Positions 34,922-46,553 of a stretch of DNA of 64,000 nt are shown in pieces. The notes under the pieces were generated by a model. It worked only from the letters and a program-made list of their open reading frames with translations. It made no database searches and had not been told where the DNA came from. Both the position numbers and the translations under genes were made by a program. Location of the stretch: contig NC_081414.1 in NCBI RefSeq assembly GCF_030272615.1, positions 910,351,009 through 910,415,008 of the forward strand, given 5' to 3'. The first letter of the stretch is position 1. Each line of letters opens with the position of its first letter. Source of the DNA: Cryptomeria japonica (Eukaryota; Streptophyta; Pinopsida; Cupressales; Cupressaceae).

Positions 34922-37462
34922 TGTGTTTTTCATTATTAACTTCAAGCTAAAGTCTCCCTTCAATTAAGACTTATTAATAAGGATACATTAAGATCTTATC
35001 CATTTATTTATTGTTGTGTATACTTGGGATAAGAGTTATAACAGGGAAGGAGGTTGTCAATCAAACTTATATGAATAATGATATTTCCTCTTGACTTTAC
35101 ATTGGGGAAAATATAAGGATATTAAAGTTTAAACTTAAGATATTACATAACCATAACCCAATATATACATGAGACCTTTGGCATCAATAGTTGAAAGGTA
35201 GGGCTACATCTAAGACATAAGACAAATGACTCAACATCATTAACTGCAAAGTGAGTAATGCTTTGAGGGTAAGACTTCACAATGTGAGGTGAGCAATGCA
35301 ATGAGGATTCACCATATATTCAAAATTATATATAATGACATATCATAATACATGGAGTGAAAGAAATGCCAGTCAGGTGAGGTTATAATGTAAAGGAATG
35401 TAGCAATGGAGTTGATCATCAATAAGATCAAGAAAAAACAAAGACAACTTAAAAGATGACGACTAGTAGGAACAAGCCAATATTTAACATAATAAAAGAA
35501 TGTGATTGATAAAGGAATCTTATATAACAATATATTATAGAGTTTTGTAAGGATTCGGCTATGAAAACCATTAGAATTAGGGTAATAGGTCACTAGTTAT
35601 AACAAATAAAATATAAAATAAGTAAAATGAGAATTATAGGTTATGCAGAGATAACACATTACACCTTATATACATGGGAAAGTATTTTTGAGTTAAAAAA
35701 CCTATAAAGCATCATTCCATTACAAAACACTTACATAATTTTCTATGAAAATATAGATAAAATTAGGGTATAACACTTCTCACTTCCACATAGCCAATAA
35801 TACCTTGTGTGCATGATGATACAATTCACTGTTAATCTCCAAATTATTATTTTTCTCAATGGGAGAGAAGATCTTAAAATATAGGTGAAGGGGTGGCAAA
35901 ATACTTCAAGAGGGTTAGTCACACCTTTTTAAAACTACCATTTATAAATTTAATTAATAATCTAATAGTTTATATGATTATAAATTACTTTAGGTATATA
36001 ATTTATAAAGAATATAACATGCATAAGGTTTTATAACCTTATATTAGAATAGTATATAAATGTTATAAACCCCTAATAACATTATGTTTTAACAATCCCC
36101 CTTATATATTAATAGAGATAATAACCTATCAATTTCTATAAATAAAAAAAGGTGCTCCAATATCATAGTTCTTGTTTGACAAAGATAAATAGGGTCACAA
36201 ATATATCATAAAAAACAATGTCATGTATTCTAGACTACATAAAAGTTATATGATCATAATTTATATTCTCTATGTTTATAAAAAATAATATTTTCGTGAA
36301 ATCTCATAAAAAAATTATTAGAGCCCAAACTCCTCAAACCAGCCCCACTTGGTTCATTACATAATTCTAATGGGTCTTATATAAAAAACTACTTTCACAA
36401 GTGGAAGAATTATAGATCTCAAAGCATTGCACCATTATCATAGGTCTACATATAATTCTTAAAGGTCTTATGTATGCCTATTGGGTCTTACATCCAAAGT
36501 TTAACCATTGGAATGTTTTATTGACACACACTCCCTCTCAATGGAAACTCCTTAAGACCAATAATTGATATAGATTTGAATAATATAAGTACTATATAGA
36601 GGTTTTACATGTAATTTTATAGGACTCTAGCCTAGTTCTTCTTGATCATAGCATATCTTCCACTTGATAATCTAGTGAACATAACTATAGAGAAATTTTA
36701 TGATTATAGAAATTATTTTCTTGAGTAAATTCCCCATGATATTTTTGTTTTGTTTTCTAGAAATAAGAATATTTGGTAAGATTAAAAAAGATTTGGTTAG
36801 ATCATATAATAAAGTAGGACTGTTACTAGTACTAAGATGAAACTCTTCCACTAAACTTCTAAGCCACGTTGATTCTTTATTTGAGCTACTTCTATATTCA
36901 TCCTTTTAATTAAAGAGATAAAAGGTATCTTGTACAATTATTACTCAATCCATGGGATAGAACAAGTACAAGTTATTTGTTTTTAAGACATAGTTTGAGA
37001 AATATTTTCATTAATAAGATCCCCAATATAATTAACAACACAATAAACAACTAAAAGGAAAAAAATGGTGTGCAAGTTGTGTAGGGAGGAGAGAAGAATG
37101 GAGTGAAGGGAAGAGCATCAAGTGGAACAAAGGGAGGGTAGCAGAGAGGATCGTCTAGGAGAGCGTAGAGAAGAGAGTAGGGATTAGGGCTAAGAGGAGA
37201 TATGAAATGAAGTCAAGGCAGGTCTCTAGGCGACTATTGTTGAATAAGAATTCACAAAGGAGGACATTAGGGAAAGGGCTTTGTGTATATTTGAAGTTTA
37301 TTTTCATGGATTGTCAAGATCCTAAGCTTGGGGGCTTGTGCACTCTCAAACTTAGTATTATCCTATCCCTAGCTTGCCTTTCTCTCAAATGTTCTATCTC
37401 TTCATTTCTACTTTAATGTGAGTATGACCGTAAGATCATACTCCACTAAAGTGGGGGATAAA

Positions 37463-38900
37463 TATAGCACCATAAATTGTACACCTTTATTTAGGGTGTC
37501 CAATTTTACACTCTCCTAGCACTCATTTTAGTATTTACCATTCCTATATAAGTTTTACAACCTTTATTGTATTAAATTAATTCAATATTATGAGTCCTAT
37601 TTCATTTTATTACATCAACACTTAATTATTTGGACCCTTATTTTGTGTGGCCTTTATCTTATTTCATTTCATGCTTATATGGTTCCTACGTCATTTCAAA
37701 GATCAATCACCCTTTCCCCCATCTAAATATTATAACTTTTCATATAAATTATAGTTTTGGTATCAGGGCCCTATTATCTTAGGATCCTAAAAATTGGGGC
37801 CTAAAGTAATAAGACGATTTTGGTCAGGGTGATATTGTCTGATGCTTTTTGGCTAGAATTTTGGAAGGATAATATTTCAATCTTTCCATTTCTAGAACTA
37901 TCCCCAATGAGAAAATATGATAATTCTAAGTTGTCCAAAAGGTAATTTTACTTTGAGATCCCTATATAAGGTATTCCCTCTTAATTAATTTTATCATCTA
38001 CTTCATTCCAAAAGTGATTATTTCAATTCAAGCGTAGATTTGAGTCTAAGGAGAAACAAGCTACATAAAGGCATCTTCAATTTTGTTTTCAATTATGCTT
38101 TCATGATGTATTTTATGGTGATTTATCATGTCATTGCATCAACACATGGATGACTTATCCTAAGATTATTGCATCATCAATTGAAGGTATAATCAATTCA
38201 ATTAAGAATTCCCATTCAAGCATTTCAATTAATATTTCTATTTTCAATTCATCATCACTATAGGGTTGAGTCCCAAACCAAAGTTTGACTAAGGAAAACC
38301 CCTGTACAACCCCCAAACACCTTTTTTCTCCTTTTGTGTGTAGATTCAAGTTTACATGCTTCTAACAAATATCAAAGACAAAAAAGTGCTCAGGACCTAG
38401 AGATAGAGAACCTCTCTAAAACTCATTAGAAACACCTGGACAAGGGAATTCGGGGTTCAATTGTCCCAAATAAGTCTGTTCTAGGCACTATTTTCCTAGA
38501 CAAGGGTGTTATAGGTGCCATTGTCCTCTTAAGTCTATCTAAAATTTGATATAGTGTCAGTGCAGTGTGTCAGAGACTCAATTTGAAATCAATGTGCATA
38601 AATTCATTGGTAGGACAAGGGAGTTCTAGGTATTGTTGTTCCATCACTTTTAATTTAGTTTTTAGGCACATGTGCACTTTTGAGTTCCCATTTCATTTTT
38701 GTGCATGCTATGAAGTTTTTGTTTCTATATCAAATAGTATAATCACTTCAATTGTTAATCCATGCATGTTTAGATCTTAAGTCACTTTACATTCAAATCA
38801 ATCAAATCAACTTTCAGATAAGAAAAGAAATAAAATCCCTAAGGGATTGATTGATTCTCTTGGATAAGAGTTTAGTCAAGCCTATTTCACCTTTATTGGT
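37463..38900 (+). mobile_element. Decayed Ty3/gypsy LTR related to the LTR of element 2
   Basis: It begins TATAGCACCATAAATTGTAC after the polypurine tract AAAGTGGGGGATAAA (37448-37462), matching the element 2 LTR start TGTAGCATCATAAATTGTAC after AAAGTGGGGGTTAAA. Further collinear matches are CTAGCACTCATTTTAG with TTAGCACCCGCC, TTTGACTAAGG(A/C)AAA, CCCAAACACCTTTT, short GGACAAGGG...GTTCTAGG units corresponding to the GGACAGGGGCGC units, and a final TTTAGTCAAGCCTATTTCAC corresponding to GTTAGCCTAGTCTCGCTTTT. Identity is low, so it is an ancient 3' LTR. The right end is approximate. Confidence 0.7.
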
Positions 38901-40980
38901 TTTATATTCTAATTTTTAGTTGAAAGAGGGTTTTGGTCTTAGTATTTCTCATTCTCTTTTTCAATCCTAAATGCTTATCCTTTAAAATAACTTCAATATT
39001 ATGCTCTTGAGCTTAGCAGAGCTTAAAGTACAAAAGAGGTTCATAATAATCTTATTTTTCAACATTTCAACACCTAGTTTGAGGCTAGGTGTCTTATTAT
39101 TTGATCAAATCGCCATCTTATCTGCATCTTGATAGAAACTTAGGGCTAGGGATTAGTAAAATTTATTTTTATTAAATGGACTATTTTTTAACAAATCTAT
39201 AGAAGATATCTTACATTATCCCACCATCAACCATATAAGGGCACCACTGCAAAAGTCTACCATGACATTGCTAAGCTAGAGGCATTTTTATTCTTCCCCA
39301 ATCTACAATTCCATGTTTCTCAGCTTCACGAGCATAATTTTTTTCTGTGATCATACAACTCAAGGAGATTAATAAGGCCAATTATATTGGATTAGAAATA
39401 GGGATAAATTTTCCAAAAAAAAATCAATCCCTTCAATCTTGCTAAGTTCCTCAACAAATTAAGCATATCAAAGAAGGTTAGCAAGCCTTCTTTGTGATTC
39501 TTGATATTCTTCAATATTTGTATTACCATTATTAGTACATTTTTCAAGCTTTGAATATCTTCTTTTGAGAGTGATTAATTCCTTTAACAATGTATTAATG
39601 TGATTCCTTGTAGGCCTTCCATTACTCAATGAGCCCTATGTGACTAGAAACCCAATTTATTGGATCTTCATGAAGTAATTTTCTCCATGGCCAATGAAAA
39701 AACCCTAGTTGTAATGGTTTACCATATAAATTTTATAGATCTCTATGGGATGCTATTGGCTTTTATATCTTCTAGGTTTTTGTAGAAGCTTTTGCAATAG
39801 GTTCACTAAGTGCTATTACAAATAAATGTGATAATAAATCCATAGCTAAGGTATGTTATCTTAATAAAATATGTAATTTGTTGTTGATTAATTTATATTG
39901 AATAATTCTTACAAGATCATAGCTAAATCCCTTGTTCTTTGAACTCATAATTTTATTGCCAAATGTACTTGGATGACTTGGGAAGCCATCAATTTATTTC
40001 CTATCTAGAAATGGAATAAATTTAGGACTTAAATTTCCTTGAATTGGCAATAATTATGGTAGTCTCCTATGATTACTTGTTAGGGGAGACACTTTCCAAA
40101 ATTTCCTAAGTTTTTGCACTTAAGTTTTTTAAGCATGATATTTGCTTCATTTCAAACCTCTTCTTAAAAGCCAATAAATTTTTTCTCTCTTAGCCAAAAT
40201 TTAAAACCAAATATAGTTTGAGAAACCAAAATTTTGAATTCTTTAAAAGAATCAAGTAGTATGTACCTCCTAAAATGGTGTATAAGGTGGGGATTTGAAA
40301 CACTATACCCTAGTGAGAATATTAGAAGTAGTATCCAAACACTCTCTTAAAGAGATATAAACCCTTTTAGGGGTATTCTTAGATTTCTCTTCATTTTTTA
40401 CATGGTTCAAAGTTGAATATCAAGAAGAATCTTTAGTCTACTCCCAGCCAATGGCACCAAAAATTTTATGGACAAGTGGAAAATATCAAGCATATTTATA
40501 GTTGTTTTCCTAACCACAAATTGATTGGAATTTGGGTACATTATTTCTTCAATATTTTCTAGCTAAAGCCTTTTTCTAATATGATTCTTGTATGATATTG
40601 GCCTAAGATGCTTATGAGGTTTACCCAAATTTGGCATCCTTTCAAACTAGAAGTTCTCTTTAACATATGTAAAAATCAAAATACCACTTTATTTTCAAAT
40701 TATATAGTGGATACTCATTTCTCCTTGTATGCTAAAGTTATGATATGCTCTAATGTTATATTATAGATCTAGGTATGGACCAATAAAGTTTATGTGGAGG
40801 TTACCCACTTGAATATACTTACTAAGCAATAGGCTAATGCCCCTTATATCATTTCACATTTTGCCTTCTCTTAAGTCCTCTGTACATGGGTTCCATAATG
40901 TTTGTAGTTGTATTGTTCATTCAAGATGGTCTCTAATGGGTCCCTTGGATCCCCTTAGTGTTGATGTCATGGATAGTACC
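38901..40980. other. AT-rich DNA left of element 1, no gene recognised
   Basis: No ORF with recognisable motifs is present. This is the sequence into which element 1 inserted. The five bases before its LTR are GTACC (40976-40980), the predicted target-site duplication. Confidence 0.5.
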
Positions 40981-41323
40981 TGTTTATGGTGAAAATGGAT
41001 AACAACAATAACAAAATTGAAAGGCTAAATGAATTCAACCACAAAACCCTAGCCTAACAATCAACAAAGATCCACCATAACATATGAAGATTACCTAAGA
41101 CAATGCAAATCAAATGAAATCACAAAGATTATACCATCACATATCCAATAGGGTTTTGATCTCCATTCTTCCTATCTCCATTGATCTTGCTTGATATATT
41201 TGCTCTCAGATTTTATGTGCACAAGAGCTCAACAAAGAACGGAATGTGGTTGCAAGTAGGATCGTAGTGTAGTCAAGTGATCAAAAATAGTTCATTAGGG
41301 TTTGATAATGAAGGAAGCATCTC

Positions 41324-41332
41324 CTTATATAG
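41324..41332 (-). promoter_or_regulatory. Candidate TATA box in element 1 LTR
   Basis: The minus strand reads TCTATATAAGGAG, a good plant TATA context, about 420 bases into the LTR. Confidence 0.6.
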
Positions 41333-41493
41333 AAGACACTATATGAAATGGAGGGATAAGATTGAGAGGTGTAAAAAGGAGGTCGACTATGATTAGAGGG
41401 TAGGTAGAAGAAATAATAAAATAATGAGAGGGGTAGGTAGTGTAGGAATTAAGAGATGAGTGACATGTGTCATGTGTAGAAAAGGATAATGAA

Positions 41494-41725
41494 TTAATTA
41501 AATAAATAAAGATTTATTTAATTAATAGAAGAAGTAGGATAATTAAATAAATAAGAATATTTATTTAATTTAGGAAAAGGATAATTTAAATAAATAAATG
41601 TATTTATTTAAATGAGAAATAAGGCTAGAAGAGGATAAATGAATTAATTAAATAAATAAAGATTTATTTAATTAATAGAAGAATTAGGCTTAGATAATTA
41701 AATAAATAAAATATTTATTTAATTA
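41494..41725. repeat. Five AT-rich palindromes in the U3 of element 1 LTR
   Basis: Five separate near-perfect inverted repeats of about 30 bases, of the form TTAATTAAATAAAT...ATTTATTTAATTAA, lie near 41494, 41541, 41584, 41644 and 41696. Units 1 and 4 are almost identical and 150 bases apart. They are spaced by short unique segments, so they are not a simple microsatellite. Confidence 0.85.
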
Positions 41726-41751
41726 GACATGACAATTTTGGGTGTCTACAT

Positions 41752-41766
41752 TTTGCCCCTCTTTGA
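41752..41766 (-). other. Polypurine tract of element 1
   Basis: The minus strand reads CAAAGAGGGGCAAAA immediately before the LTR start TGTAGACACC. It primes plus-strand DNA synthesis in LTR retrotransposons. Confidence 0.8.
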
Positions 41767-42270
41767 GACAATGCAGCTTGTCGCGTTGTTTCAAAGAAGA
41801 TAATATGAACTGATACAGAGTTGCCCCAAGATGGGAATGATATGCCCCCTCAAGAGATTGGATGAAAATGTTTGAAAAGATTGCAGACAATCTCTCGATA
41901 AGAAAGACGGGATAGAATGGATTGACTAGATAAAGTGACAGAGTCATGGGATAATGAAGACTGACTCGGGAAACGAGGGCTAGGGCAGTCTATAAGATAG
42001 ACCACGGGGGAAAATACATCCTCATTGTCATCTACACCTTCACGAGATCAAAGTGCAGAGCGAGAAAAGAGCAGGAGCAGTCAGCAGCGATGGCTTTCGT
42101 GCATAGATTCGACCGTGTTCGTCGATTTCAGAGGCCAGCAGAGGCAGGAGAGCCGGTAAGTACCACCAAACCTCCTTGTACTTTGACGCATTCAATTTTG
42201 TCATTAATGTATGTCGAATAGAGCAATAAATGCACTTAGAAGTAGAGTTAAAAATGTCAAAAACCATTGA

Positions 42271-42505
42271 AACGCGTCTGTGTCGGTGCTAGGCGCGTCT
42301 GTGTCCGCCAGGCGCGTCTGCGTCTGGAACCGCGTTTGCGTCGGAAGCGGGCACGTTTATGTCATTCAGGGGCGTCTGCGTCGCCAAGTCGCGTTTATGC
42401 ATGGTATAAGCATGTTTGTGTTATACAGGCACGTTTGTGTTGTACGGGTGCGTCTGTACAGTCTGTAGGTGCGTTTGTGTCAGTCAAGCGCGTTTGCGTT
42501 GAAAA
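42271..42505. repeat. Minisatellite of about 20 bp x 12 in the PMD intron of element 1
   Basis: Twelve units of 17-21 bases share a core CGCGTYTGYGTC followed by a variable tail. The GC content is strikingly higher than around it. It lies inside the 784-bp intron 42156-42939. Confidence 0.88.
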
Positions 42506-42630
42506 ATGCAAGTTTTGGTCTTCTAGGTCAAATTGGCAGTTCTGTGATGAACATATGCTATCGATTGGATAAGCTGCTAAGAGGATACACTCAAGCAGGT
42601 CCTCTAGGAAGACTAGGATAGATCAAGGCA

Positions 42631-42895
42631 CTTTGTGATGAACAGTGAGTACCAAGATAGAGTACTTTGTGATGAACAGGGAGTACCCAAAGTATGAGCA
42701 ACACTTTGTGATGAACAGGGAGTGCAAATGTGAGTAACACTTTGTGATGAACAGTGAGTGTCACCCACAGAGTACTTTGTGATGAACAGGGAGTACTACT
42801 AGGATAGATAGTAACACTTTGTGATGAACAGTGAGTGTCACTAGAATAAATAGCTATGTGCATTTAGATAACGAGTAGCATTTTGTGATAAACAG
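42631..42895. repeat. Second minisatellite in the PMD intron, seven copies of a 15-bp core
   Basis: CTTTGTGATGAACAG recurs at 42631, 42665, 42704, 42740, 42775 and 42817, and once with changes near 42880. It is followed by TGAGT or GGAGT and variable spacers (spacing 34-63). Confidence 0.9.
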
Positions 42896-44272
42896 TGAAT
42901 GCCACTATGACTGACATGATTTGATTTGCTTGACTGTAGGAGTACTTACCGATGCTGGAGTCACGGGAGAGATTCCAGTCAACGCAGAGGTTGCGACCTG
43001 AGCTGTCAGTTGGAGACAGAGCTGCCATCGAGGAGATGGGTCTGAGACATGTATTGTATGTGCCTGAGTTTCGGGCAAACATGGGTTTGCTGACTGTGCT
43101 TGCTGAGAGATGGCACTCTGAGACGTGCACATTCCATTTACCGATGGGTGAGATGACAGTCACCCTTGAGGATGTATATAGGATTCTGCGGGTGCCAATC
43201 GATGGAGATTTGATCCCCTACGATCGAGATGGAGACCGGGAGGCATTGAGATGGGTATTTCAGGACCCTGGATTAGAGATGAGGGCAGGACACGTGGCAT
43301 GGGACACCATGACCGCTACAGGGTTAGCATTGCCGGCCGTGATCGGAGGAGCGATCAGTGGATTCCTATGTCCAGACAGGGCGACACGGGGATTGGCTGT
43401 GGGCTGGGGGGGAGCACTGGAGACACTGGTGACACAGCACACTAGATATGCCTAGGGACCATGTGTGCTGGCCCATTTATATTACGAGCTTCACCAGATT
43501 GTTTATCACGGGTCAGTGGGATTGGGCTGCGGGGTGACACTATTGCAGGTTTGGGCTTACGAGCATCTGCTAGTGATGAGGCCGATACACTTCAGAGGTA
43601 GGGGACATGGACGTAGTTTTGTGCATCTGTACGATATGATCACCTCGCAGCCACGGATTGACAGGTTGGAGCATTGGCGGCAGGTGCTAGATGATATCGA
43701 TGTGGTCATATGGAGACCATATCTAGGCTGCGAGGAGTGGGAGGATGATGCAGTGGAGCTGCCCTACACCTTCCAGAGCAGGTACCTGATTGGGTGGACG
43801 CCCTATGTGCTAGAGAGGCAACTTGTGGATAGGGTTTGCAGGCAGTATGGCAAGATTCAGAGGATGCCACGTGGCTCGGGCATGTATGCCCGCACAGTCA
43901 GAGATCAGGCGCAGTTTGGGCCGCTACTGTCATATGATCAGGTGCTTACATAGCTGGCAGAGATGGTGCCCCTACCCTGGGACATGTGGCCTGAGATTGA
44001 GGACGCCGGGATGGATGCTGAGTATTCAGCATATTGGGCAGAGCATCCATTCCCACGATTGACAGATCCAAGGGAGCTATTGGATGGAGATGGAGGTGGG
44101 GACGATGATGATGATGGTGGAGGTGGTGGGGGTAGAGGCCGACGGAGGTGGAGGGGAGTAGTTGGGGAGAGGTGAGTTGCACCTCAGAGGGAGGGTGGGG
44201 AGGAGAGACAGGCTCAGGTGGTGAGGGGTCGCGGTGGATTGTCCTTACAGGTACCAGTAGCACAGGGTCCTA

Positions 44273-44491
<219 letters not shown>

Positions 44492-44904
44492 TCAGGGAGA
44501 TCTGCCAGGGCTAGGCACATGAGATACAAGATTTGGAGAGGGAGAGAGATCAGCTCAGGACGAGACTCAGAGATACTGAGCGGGAGAGAGATCAGGCTAT
44601 CCAGCGCTATACAGAGGCTGAGATAGCGCTAAGGGCAGGGAGACAGGTAACGGAGGACACAGGGGCAGGATATGCATATGTCCTGCGGGCCGGAGAGGAG
44701 ATAGGGTACTAGAGGGACCTCTACTATGGTGCAGTGCCAGCAGATCAGCGGGCGAGGAGATTCCATAGACCGTCGCGTACAGCGACAGCTACGGGAGGGA
44801 GTCGGAGGAGGCAGGCATCTAGTGGTGGGGTCATGGGTCCTCCACCACCACGAGATAGAGGAGACAGGAGGGATGATCCTGGGGTGGGTCCTTCAGGGGC
44901 TTAG

Positions 44905-46553
44905 ATTCCATCGAGGCCAGGCGGCTCTGAGGGAGGGAGTTCATCATAGCCATAGAGGGCTCCCATTGTATCAGTGTTGTACCATTTTTTTGTATGATGA
45001 TGTAGACACCTTCGGGTGATTGTAGCCATATGTATTTTTGACATCATTGTATCATGACACTTATGATTATATATATGAGATGATTCATTTTTGCTATAGC
45101 TATATGCATGTGTACCTATGTGATGAGATGTTTAATGATGTATGTTTTGTGTGATGCTTATAATATGGATGCGAATATGTATATGATGCAATGCAATATA
45201 TTTTGTTCTTTTATGTTTTATATGCGTATGCATGATGCAAATGTGAATGTATGTAATGCAGATGAATATGATAATGCAAATGTAAATTGTGCTAACAGGT
45301 GTTGTGTGCAGGATGTGATGCAGTTGTGATATCTATATGTATGTATGAAATGCTTATATATGGTAATGCAGGTGCAACTACATGAAATGCAAATGTTTTT
45401 GGTGTGTCATTATACTCAGTCATGTGATAGTAGGCTACACAGACTCAAGAAGGACGATGGAAGTCAATCAAGAAAGGGGGATGAAAGATAGAAGATATGA
45501 AAGTGAAAGAGCTTCTTGTGCGTTATCATCGTTGAGCTTTATTATGGCAAGTAGGTTATGACAATCGAGGCATTTGTTCAACCTAGAAAGTCATTGTACC
45601 TGTTTGCATGGAGATAAGACAGTCACAAACAAGGAATGCTCCAGTTCACACTAGACTCACAGTGTCCTCATATCCTTGGACAAGTCATAGAATTACTAAG
45701 AGACAATCCACAGACAACAAATACAAATAAGTGACGATACCCCATCCTCGCCTTTCTAGTCAAAGACATCCTGGAGATAGAATCTCTAGTCAGAGACATC
45801 CTGGAAAAGCTAAAAGACATGTCACCAGAAAGATAAAATCAAAAGAAAACCAAGACTCGACACCAACATCCACTGTAGTCCTCAAGTTTAGTGTCTCTTG
45901 TCACTTGTATAAGTCTTATTTGATTGTGGTCACAATGTTTACTTTCACAAAAAGGATAGATAGCACTGAACCATATGTCGTCTGAGTTTGTTGAAAGATT
46001 TGATTTGTTGAAGCTCATTGTTGCTGCTGTGTCTCATCTGAAACTGATTAAATCCATGAAACTGATGCTTTATTGCCGAGAAGATGAAACTTTATTGCGG
46101 ACTGGCGATGCAAATGTTGCTTTATTGCGGATTGTGCGCGAATATACTGAAAGAAGCTGGAAGAAACTGTACTCCTTGAAACATGTGATGTTCTCAGTTC
46201 CACACCCATCACTAGACATAGGATTTTTCGTAGCCACAGATAGGATTTGATTTATTATGGATGAATTGGTCGTGAGTGTGTGCAAAGTGAAAGGATGAAA
46301 GTGAATCCTGAAGGAGGGAGGAGCAATGTCTCTACGCATGGCACTGGTGACCCAGTTTTCACCATGGTACTTGCCCAGGGCGCCACCAAAGTGGTTTTCA
46401 CCGTTGGACGAAATTATTTCTCTTTACTTTTTTCAATTTTTCAAATTTTTTTGTGTCACAAGGCGCCTGCTTGCCAGGTTTTCACCAAGTAACGATTTTT
46501 TTTTTGGTTTTATAATTTTTTTTTGTATTTTTGAATTAGGATATTCCGAAGAG
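44905..46553. other. Spacer of element 1 between the PMD gene and integrase
   Basis: No recognisable gene. An ATG/TGCAAATG-rich low-complexity stretch fills about 45085-45400. Small direct repeats follow (TCTAGTCARAGACATCCTGGA near 45755 and 45784; TTTATTGCGGA-like triplet near 46068-46132). Probably the 3' tails of the two convergent transcription units. Confidence 0.55.

Larger units (their letters stand above)
33131..37462. other. Old repeat-derived DNA, probably partly the interior of a decayed LTR element
   Basis: No intact coding region is seen. The right end (37411-37462) is similar in order to the sequence before the 3' LTR of element 2 (TATGACCG, then CTAAAGTGGGGG). The last part is therefore likely the 3' internal region of a related, much older plus-strand element. 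A (TA)n tract and a 70-bp tandem repeat lie inside. Confidence 0.45.
40981..41751 (-). repeat. 3' LTR of element 1 (771 bp)
   Basis: Read on the minus strand it starts TGTAGACACCCAAAATTGTC directly after a polypurine tract and ends ...CACCATAAACA, giving TG...CA ends. It is unrelated to the LTR of element 2. A candidate TATA box lies near 41324-41332 (minus), so U3 would be about 420 bases. The second LTR is outside the window, so the left end rests on the TG/CA rule only. Confidence 0.75.

Noticed and set aside
42267-42572. 101-codon plus-strand ORF over the GC-rich minisatellite
   Set aside because: It is a translated repeat (RVCV-type) inside an intron, not a protein gene.
42631-42895. 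Regular 15-bp repeats considered as a CRISPR array
   Set aside because: Plant nuclear context, repeats too short, irregular spacing and no cas genes.
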